62,653 bases of DNA from Fibrobacter succinogenes (GTDB taxonomy: Bacteria > Fibrobacterota > Fibrobacteria > Fibrobacterales > Fibrobacteraceae), in assembly GCA_902794535.1 (NCBI GenBank), contig CADBHQ010000005.1, forward strand, positions 1 to 62,653, given 5' to 3'. This document shows, piece after piece, positions 53,187 to 61,831 of this stretch. The notes under the pieces are model-generated. The model worked only from the letters and a program-made list of their open reading frames with translations, searched no databases and was not told the origin of the DNA. Within the stretch, counting starts at the first letter, position 1. Each line of letters begins with the position of its first letter. The translations under genes and the position numbers were made by a program.

Positions 53187-54053
53187 ATGGATTTGCGTGA
53201 AAAGCCTGGTAAAGTTCAGACTTTTTTGGAATTGATGTTGCGTTTTCGTTTGATCGCTTTTGTGGTCATGGTGATTGCGACGGTTTCTTTTGTGGCGACG
53301 GGTTGGCAAGAAATTGTATCGCTCCCGATTGGCGCTTCTGAATCGTTTGGAATGTGGCTTGCCGAAACGGAAGGCGTGAAAGCCTTGTGGGAATCTGCCC
53401 GCTATATTGGTGTGGCGGCGATTGCTTGCTTGGTGATGTTTGTCGTATTTGGCGGAGTGCGTGCGGGCATTGCTTCGGCTGTGTCGGCGGTGCTTTCGTT
53501 TGCGGCGTTGTATGTGCTTGGGGGCGCTGAAAGCATGCCGCTCCCGATGTTTGGCATTTTGGCGCTTGTTTCGCTGGTGCTGTTCCTGTTTGTCAAATGG
53601 TCGGTGGCCTGCGCTTTGTTCCCGTTTGTAGTTTCTTGGCTGTTCCTGAGCGGAATACTTGAGATAGTCTCTTCGAAGTTTGGTGCTTCGGCTGGCCTTA
53701 TGTGGGGCGTGCATTCTGCATTTGCCTTCGCTTGTGCAATGGCTTTTGCTGTGGTTGCTGGCAAGCACTTGGCGGCAGGCGTGCCGCAGGCTGGCGCCTT
53801 GGTGAAGGCTGCCAAGCAGTTGCTGGTGCCGGTAATGGGTGGTGCCTTGTTGCTCGTTGCTGCCATCACCTTTGACATGGGCGAGCGCAATTGGGCTTAT
53901 GCCGTAATCCAGTTTGTGGCGTATGCCGTTTGGTTCTACGTGTTCATGTTCTCTATCTCGAGCTTTGCTCCGTGGGAACGCTTGCGCTCCGGAAGCCGCC
54001 GAGTTGAAATGAAGGACAAGAAGAAAAAGGCTCCGGCTAAAAAGAAGAAGTAA
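53187..54053 (+). CDS. Hypothetical polytopic membrane protein with Lys-rich tail
   Basis: A 288-residue protein with about seven or eight hydrophobic helices rich in Ala, Val and Phe (LIAFVVMVIATVSFVATG, IAACLVMFVVFGGVRAGIA, LLLVAAITFDMG). The last 20 residues are mostly Lys (DKKKKAPAKKKK), probably cytoplasmic. It starts 2 bases after porU, so it is co-expressed and could be an accessory of surface export. No known family recognised. Confidence 0.7.
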   Translation: MDLREKPGKVQTFLELMLRFRLIAFVVMVIATVSFVATGWQEIVSLPIGASESFGMWLAETEGVKALWESARYIGVAAIACLVMFVVFGGVRAGIASAVSAVLSFAALYVLGGAESMPLPMFGILALVSLVLFLFVKWSVACALFPFVVSWLFLSGILEIVSSKFGASAGLMWGVHSAFAFACAMAFAVVAGKHLAAGVPQAGALVKAAKQLLVPVMGGALLLVAAITFDMGERNWAYAVIQFVAYAVWFYVFMFSISSFAPWERLRSGSRRVEMKDKKKKAPAKKKK

Positions 54054-54178
54054 GCCTCCGCTCTACATGCGTTGTCCGTGGAGAACTTGTAAATGCTTTT
54101 TTATGCTATAAACGCTCTTTCTGTGCGAAAAAAGGGTAGATTTATAAAAAAGCGTTGGTGACGCAAGGAGTATCACGG

Positions 54179-55915
54179 ATGTTTGAAATGTCTTCCAGAA
54201 TTTTGGCTATTCTGTGTGGGTTCGCGGTTTGCGCGTCCGCCGCGGTGGACCAGTGTAAGCCCATCGGCTGGGCGACCCGTTCGGGCCGTACGTCGACCCC
54301 CTTCGAAGTGACCGGAGGCGGTAACGCAACCCCCATTACGGTAACGACATTCGCCGATTTGCAAAAATACGCGAAGGATTCCTCGCCGCGAGTTATCTAC
54401 ATCGATGGAACCCTCGGTAGCGGCTGGAGCGGCACGACCGGCGACCGCCTGAATATTACCGGCTCCAACAAGACAATTATCGGCCTTAAACCGGGAACGC
54501 TCTTGAAGGCTCCCATCCACATCAGCAAGGCCTCGAACATCATTGTCCGCAACATCGTTATCCAGGGCCCGGGCAGCAACGCCGACCAGGCGTGGGACAA
54601 CCTCACCATCGAAAACGACGGTTCCAAGAACATCTGGATAGACCACTGCGAATTCTGGGACGGCCAGGATGGCAACGCCGACGTGGTGAAGGGCGCTGAC
54701 AATGTAACGTTTACGTGGTGCATATTCGGCTACAAGAAAAAGAGTACGCACAACCTCTCGAACCTTATCGGCAGTTCCGACAACGAGCCCGTAAGCGAGG
54801 GCAAGCTGAATGTGACCTACATGTTCAACTGGTGGAAGGCTGCAAACCAGCGTAAACCGCGTTGCCGCTACGGGAACGTGCACGTGGTAAACAACCTTTT
54901 GACGGGCGATGCAAGCGTCACGGGCGGTACCGACGTGCTGGGTGTTTCGGCAGGCCACATGTGCCGTGTGCGTACCGAACGGAACGTGTTCATCAACGAG
55001 GCTAACCCGATTTATACTGGCAACGCGAACGGTACGGGCGTGAACGAGGTCATCGACAACATCTTTACGAACTGCTCGGGCAACACGAAGGGCACGGGAA
55101 CGTCGTTTACGCCGCCCTACGATTACACAGGCTTCATGCTGCCGGCAAGCGAGGTGGAAGCCGCCGTGAAGGCGAACGCGGGGGCGACACTCAAGAGCCC
55201 TACGGAATGTGATGCGAACTATGTGGAGCCGCCGCCTCCGACTCCCGATAAGCAGTACCAGGCCGAAAAGGGCTCCATTACGGGCGGTGTTTCCGAAAGC
55301 AGCAACTCGGGTTTTCACGGCGACGGATACGTGAACTTTGACAAGGGCGGAAGCGTGGTCGTGCCCGTGAAAGTGGATGCTGCGGGCCAGTACAAGCTCG
55401 AAATCGATTTCGCTAACGGCTCTGGCGAGGCGCGCAGTCTTGCTGTAAGTGCGGGCCTCGACACCGCGACCGCGTCGTTCAAGGCGACGGGGGCGTGGAG
55501 CGCCTGGAATACGCAGGAAGTTCTCGTGAGTCTTGCCGCGGGCGAAAATGCGGTTAAGTTCGCAACCGTCGGTGGCAATGACGGCCCGAATATCGACCAG
55601 TTCGATGTAACGCTTGTGAAGGCGCAGGTGGTTTCGCCGGACACCTCGAAGAAGGATACGACTGCTCGAGATACAAGCTCGGGCGATACGACCAAGACGG
55701 CCATCCCGATGCTTTCGGGCTTGTCGCTCCAGCAGGGGGCATACAGCGTGAGTGTCTATGCGACCGACGGAAAGTTTGTTCGTAAAACGGAAAATGTCAC
55801 GCAGGCGATGCTCCGCGACACGCGTGAACTGACCGCAGGCCTTCCCGCGGGCGTGTATCTGGTGCGCGTTACCGCTCCGGGCGTAAGCAGGAGCTATTTT
55901 ACCGCAGTAAAATAG
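54179..55915 (+). CDS. Secreted pectate lyase (PL1) with CBM-like module and T9SS-like tail
   Basis: A 578-residue enzyme that cleaves polygalacturonate by beta-elimination. A signal peptide (ILAILCGFAVCASA) is followed by a PL1 beta-helix (about 20-325) with WIDH at 153-156, a DVVKGADNVTFTWC calcium-site segment and RKPRCR at 225-230, which holds the catalytic Arg. A Pro linker precedes a CBM6/35-like module (about 362-485, YQAEKGSITGGVSESSNSG) and then a Thr/Asp/Ser linker. The C-terminus (GAYSVSVYATDGKFVRK to GVYLVRVTAPG) resembles a T9SS sorting domain. AGGAG sets the start. GC content is higher than neighbouring genes. Confidence 0.9.
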   Translation: MFEMSSRILAILCGFAVCASAAVDQCKPIGWATRSGRTSTPFEVTGGGNATPITVTTFADLQKYAKDSSPRVIYIDGTLGSGWSGTTGDRLNITGSNKTIIGLKPGTLLKAPIHISKASNIIVRNIVIQGPGSNADQAWDNLTIENDGSKNIWIDHCEFWDGQDGNADVVKGADNVTFTWCIFGYKKKSTHNLSNLIGSSDNEPVSEGKLNVTYMFNWWKAANQRKPRCRYGNVHVVNNLLTGDASVTGGTDVLGVSAGHMCRVRTERNVFINEANPIYTGNANGTGVNEVIDNIFTNCSGNTKGTGTSFTPPYDYTGFMLPASEVEAAVKANAGATLKSPTECDANYVEPPPPTPDKQYQAEKGSITGGVSESSNSGFHGDGYVNFDKGGSVVVPVKVDAAGQYKLEIDFANGSGEARSLAVSAGLDTATASFKATGAWSAWNTQEVLVSLAAGENAVKFATVGGNDGPNIDQFDVTLVKAQVVSPDTSKKDTTARDTSSGDTTKTAIPMLSGLSLQQGAYSVSVYATDGKFVRKTENVTQAMLRDTRELTAGLPAGVYLVRVTAPGVSRSYFTAVK

Positions 55916-55941
55916 ACGCGAACTGCTTCAGTATGTAAAAG

Positions 55942-55970
55942 AAACAGCCCCGAAATCTCGGGGCCGTTTT
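55942..55970. terminator. Terminator between pectate lyase and metK
   Basis: CCCCGA (55948-55953), loop AATC, TCGGGG (55958-55963), with outer AAAC/GTTT pairing and a short T-run. It lies between convergent genes. Confidence 0.75.
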
Positions 55971-56021
55971 CATATCTTGCGCTAAGCCTGCGCTGTTTAG
56001 CGGTTGCTAAACCTCCGCAGC

Positions 56022-57212
56022 TTACACCTTGGCGAGTTTCTTCAGCGTGGCGGCCTTGTCGGTCTTTTCCCAGGTGAATCGTGCGCCTGTGCGGCCGAAG
56101 TGACCGAGAGCGGCGGTAGACTGGTAGCCTGGCTTCTTCAGGTCGAGCATCTTCACGATGCCGGCTGGAGAGAGGTCGAAGGTCTTGGCGACAATGGCTT
56201 CGATTTCGCGGTCGCTGATCTTACCCGTGCCGAAGGTGTTCACGAGAACGGACACCGGCTTGGAGTAACCGATAGCGTAAGCGAGCTGGACTTCGCAACG
56301 GTAGGCGAGGCCTGCAGCCACAATGTTCTTTGCCACATAGCGAGCGGCGTAAGCGGCGCTGCGGTCAACCTTGGACGGGTCCTTGCCACTGAATGCGCCA
56401 CCACCGTGACGGCCCATGCCGCCGTAGGTGTCGACGATAATCTTACGACCGGTGAGGCCGCAGTCACCGTGCGGGCCACCGACCACGAACTTGCCGGTCG
56501 GGTTCACGAGGTAACGGGTCTTCTTGTCGAGCAACTTGGCCGGAATCACCTTCTTGATGAGCTTTTCGATGATTTCCTTTTCGATCGTGGCATGCTTGAG
56601 TTCCTTGCCGTTCACGAATTCGTCGTGCTGGGTAGAAATCACGACCGTGTCCACGCGGACCGGCTTGTCGTTTTCGTCATATTCAACAGTCACCTGGGAC
56701 TTGGCGTCCGGGCGGAGCCACTTGATCTTGCCCTTTTCGCGGAGGTTCTGGATTTCTTCCATGAGCTTGTGGGCGAGGCTAATCGGGAGCGGCATCAATT
56801 CCTTAGTTTCGTTGACGGCGTAGCCGAACATCATGCCCTGGTCACCGGCACCCTGCTTGTCATCTTCCTTACCGTCTGCGGCCTTGGCGTCCACGCCTTG
56901 AGCGATGTCCGGAGACTGCTTGTCCATAGCGACGAGCACGGAGCAGCCCTTGTAGTCGAAGGCGAGTTCCGGATTCACGTAGCCGATACCCTTGATGGTC
57001 TTGCGTGCAATCTGCTGGTAGTCAATCACGGCCTTGGTGGTGATTTCGCCGGAAATCACGACGAGGCCCGTGTTCACGAGCGTTTCGCAAGCGACGCGGC
57101 TATTCGGGTCCTGCGCAAGGCAGGCGTCGAGGATAGCGTCAGAAATCTGGTCGCAAACTTTGTCCGGGTGTCCCTTGGACACCGATTCAGAAGTAAAGAG
57201 ATAATGTGCCAT
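56022..57212 (-). CDS. metK: S-adenosylmethionine synthetase MetK
   Basis: Makes SAM from methionine and ATP. The 396 residues have [24 protein letters not shown] at the N-terminus (GHPDK binds ATP), [10 protein letters not shown] and [23 protein letters not shown] with the phosphate-binding loop. Length is normal. AGGAG lies 7 bases before the ATG. The leader carries a hairpin at 57228-57280 that may be regulatory. MqnE and many other radical SAM enzymes depend on its product. Confidence 0.97.
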   Translation of the reverse strand: MAHYLFTSESVSKGHPDKVCDQISDAILDACLAQDPNSRVACETLVNTGLVVISGEITTKAVIDYQQIARKTIKGIGYVNPELAFDYKGCSVLVAMDKQSPDIAQGVDAKAADGKEDDKQGAGDQGMMFGYAVNETKELMPLPISLAHKLMEEIQNLREKGKIKWLRPDAKSQVTVEYDENDKPVRVDTVVISTQHDEFVNGKELKHATIEKEIIEKLIKKVIPAKLLDKKTRYLVNPTGKFVVGGPHGDCGLTGRKIIVDTYGGMGRHGGGAFSGKDPSKVDRSAAYAARYVAKNIVAAGLAYRCEVQLAYAIGYSKPVSVLVNTFGTGKISDREIEAIVAKTFDLSPAGIVKMLDLKKPGYQSTAALGHFGRTGARFTWEKTDKAATLKKLAKV

Positions 57213-57227
57213 GTAGGCTCCTTAATG

Positions 57228-57280
57228 TTTTCAGCACCAAAAAGAATGTCGCGTTTTTGAGCATTCCCAAGCGCTGAAAA
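57228..57280 (-). promoter_or_regulatory. Hairpin in the metK leader
   Basis: TTTTCAGC (57228-57235) pairs with GCTGAAAA (57273-57280). Inside, GAATG (57244-57248) and CATTC (57262-57266) can form a second stem. The structure ends a few bases before the metK ribosome binding site, where it could control translation. It does not match a SAM riboswitch class that I can recognise. Confidence 0.45.
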
Positions 57281-57361
57281 AACGGGTTTGTGTTTTTCTA
57301 TGCATAAATGTACAAAAATGCATAAACTCTGACAACTCCAAATGGCCTTATCGCGACCAAT

Positions 57362-57391
57362 TTGTTCTTTTTACGAAATTTTTTGTATCTT
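57362..57391 (+). promoter_or_regulatory. Candidate promoter of the second secretin operon
   Basis: TTGTTC, 18 bases, TATCTT; the -10 extends as TATCTTTG, matching the Bacteroidota TAnnTTTG form. It precedes the secretin frame by 18-70 bases depending on the start chosen. Confidence 0.45.
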
Positions 57392-57462
57392 TGCGTTGAT
57401 TCGCCAAATTGGGAATCTTTTTTATATCCCGCGGCAGGGTTATTGCCATTCCCGAGGGAATT

Positions 57463-59193
57463 TTGCCCTTTACATTGTTGTTTTTGCTCGCGATTTTAAC
57501 GCCATTGCGGGCTGCTGAACCTGCGAAGGTGGTTTCGCTTGATTTTGTGGATACCCCGATTGCAGAGGTGGTGCGTTCGGTTTCGTTGGCCTACGATACG
57601 CCCGTTCTGGTCGACGATAATCTCGATTTCAAGGTAACCTTCCATTTGGACGGAGTCGGTGTGTTCGAGGCGCTGACGGAGCTCTGTTCGGCAAATGGGC
57701 TGGAGCTTGTGCAACAGGAATCGGTCTTTCACGTGCGGCGTGCAAGTGTGCGTGGCGAGCATGAATTTGTTCGCCAAGACTCGTTGGTCTCGATCTCGGT
57801 CAAGGATAAAGACGTGAATGAGTTCGTGCGCGAGTTCGCTTTGAATACGGGCCTGAATATTCTTGCATCGCCCGGGCTTGACGGCCGCATTTCGGGCGAA
57901 CTTCGCTCGTTACCGGCGGAGACAGCTTTCCGGTCCATCATGAGCTCCCATGGTTTTCGGGTTTGGCGTGAAAACGGAATTCTAAGAGTGAATTCTGTTA
58001 ATGCGGGCAAGCCTGTGCGCGAAGGTGCGGCGCCTAGCGATAAAATCCGGCTCTGGAAAGACGGCGATTTGTTTACCGCCGAAATTGATGACGGCGAGCT
58101 TTCGCAGGTGCTTGATTTGTTGGCCGAGACTGCGGGCTTGAATCTCGCGTTGTTCGGCGACATTCGAGAATCCGTGCGGTTGAAGTTGCATGAGGTTTCG
58201 CTTGAAAGTTTGATTGAGTCGTTATTCAAGGGGCGCCGCTACAGCTATGTTCTGGAGAACAAGACGCTGTACGTGTCTGAAGGCGGGGCCCGCAATGCAC
58301 TTTCGACAAACAGGCTTTACCCGCTGCGGCATATCCACTGCGAGAAGGCGCTTGCGTATTTAGGCAAGTTCTCGCCGAGCCCGAACTTTGTCGCGACTGA
58401 AGTCAAGGAACAGAATGCGTTGTTGCTTGGCGGCTCGCATTTTGAAATCCAGATGGCGGTCGACTTGCTCAAACTGATTGATGTGCCGGCGTTGCAAGTA
58501 ACGCTTTCGTGCATTGTGGTGGAATTCAAGCGGGGTCGCGGTTTTGAAATTGGTCTGCATAGCGGGGCCGCGCGAAAGACGGCGGAATATGACATTGGCG
58601 CCCGCGGCTACTTTGATTTTATGAACAAGGATTTTTCAGTGGCGGGCGCCTTCGGAAAAATCGGGCTTTTGCCGGATCGCTTTGAATTGGAGCTTGCCTC
58701 GCTCGAAGAAAACAACCAAGCGCAAGTTCTTGCGCGTCCGCGCCTCACGACGCTCAACGGCAATAAGGCGGAACTCAACGTGACGAATACCGTCTACTAC
58801 TTGGTGAGCCAAGTGTCTGCCGACGGTTACCCGATTACAGATTATCGTTCTTTTAACGACGGCATTTCGCTAGAGTTGACTCCGTCGGTTACGCAAGAGG
58901 GCCGGATTACGCTGGAGGTTTCGCCCGAAATTAAGACGGCGGGGCGCAGCTCCGGCGATGGCCCGCGAGACATCAGCACGCGGAACCTGAAAACGGTCGT
59001 AGTTCTCGATGACGGCGAAACGCTTTGCTTGGGCGGCCTGATTCGAAAAAGCAAATCCGAGGTGCGCTCGGCGGTGCCGTTCCTCGGGAGCATTCCTGTT
59101 ATCGGGCGCTTGCTCAGCTTTACTTCTGAAGAGGAAGAAGAAAATGAATTGGCCATCTTCATAACGCCCCATGTGGTAAAGGCGGGCTTATGA
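57463..59193 (+). CDS. GspD/PilQ-type secretin of a second secretion operon
   Basis: A secretin of about 577 residues. A signal peptide (LLFLLAILTPLRA) is followed by several short N-domains (SLDFVDTPIAEVVRSVSLAYD, ISVKDKDVNEFVREFALNTG in part) and an N-domain ending LLKLIDVPALQV. The secretin core has QVLARPRLTTLNGNKAELNV, LELTPSVTQEGRITLEVSPE and LCLGGLIRKSKSEVRSAVPFLGSIP abridged as LCLGGLIRKSKSEVRSAVPF. The start is uncertain: TTG 57463 has GAGGG 4 bases upstream and begins at the signal peptide; TTG 57409 in the same frame lacks a binding site. Confidence 0.85.
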   Translation: MPFTLLFLLAILTPLRAAEPAKVVSLDFVDTPIAEVVRSVSLAYDTPVLVDDNLDFKVTFHLDGVGVFEALTELCSANGLELVQQESVFHVRRASVRGEHEFVRQDSLVSISVKDKDVNEFVREFALNTGLNILASPGLDGRISGELRSLPAETAFRSIMSSHGFRVWRENGILRVNSVNAGKPVREGAAPSDKIRLWKDGDLFTAEIDDGELSQVLDLLAETAGLNLALFGDIRESVRLKLHEVSLESLIESLFKGRRYSYVLENKTLYVSEGGARNALSTNRLYPLRHIHCEKALAYLGKFSPSPNFVATEVKEQNALLLGGSHFEIQMAVDLLKLIDVPALQVTLSCIVVEFKRGRGFEIGLHSGAARKTAEYDIGARGYFDFMNKDFSVAGAFGKIGLLPDRFELELASLEENNQAQVLARPRLTTLNGNKAELNVTNTVYYLVSQVSADGYPITDYRSFNDGISLELTPSVTQEGRITLEVSPEIKTAGRSSGDGPRDISTRNLKTVVVLDDGETLCLGGLIRKSKSEVRSAVPFLGSIPVIGRLLSFTSEEEEENELAIFITPHVVKAGL

Positions 59194-60308
59194 TGGTTTG
59201 GCTTGGTATGCACCGCGTGATTCCGGTCGAGGCGAATCTCTTGACTTGGGAATGCACGACTACATTCGATGAAATCCCGGCGCTTGAAACGCTGGAGTCG
59301 CTGTTTGAAAGCGAGTTTCCGCGCACGTGCCGCCGCCTGCAGGAAAGCGGTGGCTTTTACCGGATTTGGCATTTGGTCTCATTCAATTCGTCGGAGGGCA
59401 GGCGTTCGCGATTTTTGGTAGCGCTTGTCGAAAAGCGTTTTGGGAATGTTCGTTGGCGGGCCTTGCCCGAGCAGATTTGGCTTTCGGCGGCGGCAGACCA
59501 AATGATTCGCTCGTTGCCCGAGAGCGATAACGCCGGAAATTATTTGTGCTATGGCTATGCCGGAAATACGCTTTGCGTTCTTGTTTTTTTTGAAGGTCGG
59601 CTGTGCCATTGGTCCGAGGAATCGTTTGCGAAAAATTGCTCCCGCGCAACGCTTGATGCGCGAATGGAACAGGCGGTTTCTCGCTTTAGGCGGTTCTTGG
59701 AAAGCGATGCTCTGTTTTCGCGAGCGAAGCATTTTGAAGAAATCTGCCTGCAAGGAAATTTTGAGCCGGAATTTTCATTGTCGCATTTTAAGGCCGCTGC
59801 ACGCGATGCGTTTTGGCGCGGGCGTGACCTGCGAAAGCCCGAAGAAAATAGCGGGCTGGCGTTTGCGAATGTGATGAACTCCTTACAGCAGAAATGGGTT
59901 TGGCTGGCATTGCTAGCAGTGTTTGCTTTGCCTATGCCCAAGCTTTATATGCAATTGACGCATTTGGATTCCGACTGGAGCGCGGTCTTAAACATTCCGA
60001 ATCCGGAGCCGATTGAACTTTCGCTACCGCCGGAGTGGGGTGAATCGCTAGAGGCTCGGGATTCGGGCCGAGGTTCTGATGCGGTGGCGACTCACACGCC
60101 TGCGCGGCCAAAGCGAAATTGCGCTCTGCCAGATTTCTCGCTGAGGGGAGTGGTGGCTGAAAAGCTGGCGATGGTTTCTGTCGGCGGTCAACTGCGAACG
60201 CTTGCAGTGGGGGATTCGCTAGAATCGTTTGCGGTGCACGCCGTCGGGCGCGAGCATGTAGAATTGGGCTGCGGTGATTCCTTGCTGGTAAGGAGAGTCG
60301 GCAAATGA
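59190..60308 (+). CDS. Bitopic secretion protein, GspL-like N-terminus with GspC/PilP-like C-terminus
   Basis: A 372-residue protein whose start overlaps the secretin stop (ATGATG). Residues 1-230 are a soluble alpha/beta region with NYLCYGYAGNTLCVLVFFEGR, reminiscent of the GspL/PilM cytoplasmic fold but without clear motifs. One membrane helix lies at about 233-253 (WVWLALLAVFALPMPKLYM). The periplasmic end (FSLRGVVAEKLAMVSVGGQL, then LRTLAVGDSLESFAVHAVG) fits the homology region of GspC/PilP that binds secretin N-domains. It could bridge the inner-membrane platform and secretin in one chain. Identification is by context and weak similarity. Confidence 0.55.
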   Translation: MMVWLGMHRVIPVEANLLTWECTTTFDEIPALETLESLFESEFPRTCRRLQESGGFYRIWHLVSFNSSEGRRSRFLVALVEKRFGNVRWRALPEQIWLSAAADQMIRSLPESDNAGNYLCYGYAGNTLCVLVFFEGRLCHWSEESFAKNCSRATLDARMEQAVSRFRRFLESDALFSRAKHFEEICLQGNFEPEFSLSHFKAAARDAFWRGRDLRKPEENSGLAFANVMNSLQQKWVWLALLAVFALPMPKLYMQLTHLDSDWSAVLNIPNPEPIELSLPPEWGESLEARDSGRGSDAVATHTPARPKRNCALPDFSLRGVVAEKLAMVSVGGQLRTLAVGDSLESFAVHAVGREHVELGCGDSLLVRRVGK

Positions 60309-60318
60309 GGAGTTGTAA

Positions 60319-61236
60319 ATGAGGATGGGCGTGAAATCGGGGGCTGTCCTTCCGCTGGTTTTAGGAATTCTGCTGGCGGTTACGATTCTGCTGACGTCGC
60401 TGTTGCAAATGCCGGGCGGCGTGCGTCGGGTTGCATTGCGCAACGTCCAAAAGCAGCAGCGAATCTACGATGCAGAATCGGCTCTAATCGCGTACCTGGA
60501 AGGCTTTCCGGAGGACTTTTTCAAACTCCCGAAAGTCGAACGTGGAAGGCTTGGCCCGTGGGCGGAATTGTCGGTGAATTTACCTGCGCCAACGGGCGAA
60601 GCGTTGTCTCGCCTTCATGTGCTGGCAGGAATTGCCTGCGATAGCGCCTGCAATATGCTCAAATCACCTAAACTCCGGCGTGAAATTTATGAGGGCTTCA
60701 AGCAACAGCTGAATCAAGAAATCATGCTGGTCAAGCCCCCGCTTAAGCTCGAAATTAAGTCGGGCAACCGGCGCATTTCCTATCAAAATGCCGGGCGCAT
60801 TCCCTCGAAGGCTTTGCAAGTTCTCGATGGCGATTTAACGCTCGACTTAGAAGGCAAAATTCCTTCAGGCCGATTCATCGCCGATGGCTCCGTCGAGATT
60901 CGCGGAAATGCTGAGTATGATACGCTTCGCGTGTACGCCCGCGGTCCTATTTATATACGCGGTTCTCTTCTGCGAGGCTCTGTCAAAATCAGGTTCCTCG
61001 AAGCCTTTAGCGAAGACCGCATCGAGATTTCTTCGGGCGTGGAATTCTCGGGCGTCGCCATCGCCCGGCACGAAGTCGCTTTCCCGAATGGGGCGGACAA
61101 GGTGATGATGCTTTATCCCTCGTTTGTGATGGCGGCGGAATCGGCGAACCCGGCGCAGGAATTGAAAACGGATTCAGTCTTGGTTCCTGACTTTATTTCT
61201 GGCGATTTAAAACCCTTTGTATGGAACGTTAAATGA
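60319..61236 (+). CDS. Pilin-operon membrane-anchored protein, PilX/GspK-like
   Basis: A 305-residue protein with a short basic N-terminus and a hydrophobic helix (AVLPLVLGILLAVTILLTSLLQM), like the prepilin-type anchor of PilX/GspK but without a standard GFTLxE site. The rest is beta-rich (LDGDLTLDLEGKIPSGRFIADG to YARGPIYIRGSLLRGSVKI in part), which suggests a beta-helical or polymer-forming fold like bactofilin. Its stop overlaps the next pseudopilin start (ATGA). Confidence 0.5.
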   Translation: MRMGVKSGAVLPLVLGILLAVTILLTSLLQMPGGVRRVALRNVQKQQRIYDAESALIAYLEGFPEDFFKLPKVERGRLGPWAELSVNLPAPTGEALSRLHVLAGIACDSACNMLKSPKLRREIYEGFKQQLNQEIMLVKPPLKLEIKSGNRRISYQNAGRIPSKALQVLDGDLTLDLEGKIPSGRFIADGSVEIRGNAEYDTLRVYARGPIYIRGSLLRGSVKIRFLEAFSEDRIEISSGVEFSGVAIARHEVAFPNGADKVMMLYPSFVMAAESANPAQELKTDSVLVPDFISGDLKPFVWNVK

Positions 61237-61634
61237 AGGCTCTCACTCCTCACACCTCAAAGGCACGGAGTGCCGTGCTCAAACCCGGTTTCACCTTGAT
61301 GGAGGTTTGCGTGGCGCTGGCGGTGCTTTCTGCGGGCGTTCTTGTGTTCGGGCGGTACTTGGACGGCTTTAATCGCGTTCGGGCGCAGGAACGCCAGCAT
61401 GCGAATGCGGCCATTGTGGCGGCCCAAGCGGTGGAACATTTTGTGCAATATCCGCCGAGTTGTCGCGATACGACCTTTGCTTTCGGTACGCCTGCAGACT
61501 CGATTCAGGTTACCCTTCAAACAATCCCGGGCCCGAGGCGAATCGTCTGGCTGAATGCATTCGTTGTCACGCCTAGTGTGCGAACCGCTCCTAAAGCTCC
61601 TGTTTTTCGGAGGCTTGTACGATGCGCTCGGTGA
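61233..61634 (+). CDS. Type IV pilin-like pseudopilin (GspI/PilV-like)
   Basis: A 133-residue product with a prepilin peptidase site KPGFTLMEVCVALAVLSAG: cleavage after Gly, then methylated Phe, with Glu at +5. The leader of about 18 residues is long, because bases 61248-61285 belong to a dispersed stem-loop repeat that is translated in frame (HTSKARSAVLK). A short globular domain with several Cys-free strands follows. It overlaps both neighbours. Confidence 0.75.
   Translation: MKALTPHTSKARSAVLKPGFTLMEVCVALAVLSAGVLVFGRYLDGFNRVRAQERQHANAAIVAAQAVEHFVQYPPSCRDTTFAFGTPADSIQVTLQTIPGPRRIVWLNAFVVTPSVRTAPKAPVFRRLVRCAR
61248..61285. repeat. Dispersed stem-loop repeat, copy 2 (inside the pseudopilin leader)
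   Basis: CCTCACACCTCAAA, hairpin GGCAC-GGA-GTGCC, then GTGCTCAAACC. It aligns gaplessly with copy 1 at 2418-2456. Flanks are conserved, while the stem differs with compensating changes. It is read through in frame as part of the prepilin leader. Confidence 0.6.
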
Positions 61635-61831
61635 ATGGTTTTACCCTGATAGAGCTCTTGGTTGCGGTCGTGGCGGCCTCGACCCTATCGCTTGTAGCGC
61701 TCCAGGTGTATGGGGGCTACCACCGGCTTTATCTGCACTTGTACGGCGAATACCAAAAAGAAACCGCCGCAATCCTTGAAGATTTGCGGCGGATAAATCC
61801 GTATGATTTAGGGCCTTGTCTTAAGCGGTAG
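61622..61831 (+). CDS. Short pseudopilin-like protein
   Basis: A 69-residue product with a canonical class III prepilin signal (MRSVNGFTLIELLVAVVAAS): short leader, Gly before Phe, Glu at +5. Only about 35 residues follow the helix, much shorter than GspJ or ComGF (about 200), so this is a truncated or minimal minor pilin. It overlaps the preceding pseudopilin by 13 bases and the convergent glycosyltransferase gene by 11 bases. Confidence 0.7.
   Translation: MRSVNGFTLIELLVAVVAASTLSLVALQVYGGYHRLYLHLYGEYQKETAAILEDLRRINPYDLGPCLKR
61754..61792 (-). terminator. Terminator of the glycosyltransferase, located inside the pseudopilin gene
   Basis: CCGCCGCAA (61764-61772) pairs with TTGCGGCGG (61784-61792). 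On the minus strand it is followed by TTTCTTTTT. It lies 29 bases past the minus-strand stop and within the coding region of the plus-strand pseudopilin. Confidence 0.6.
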
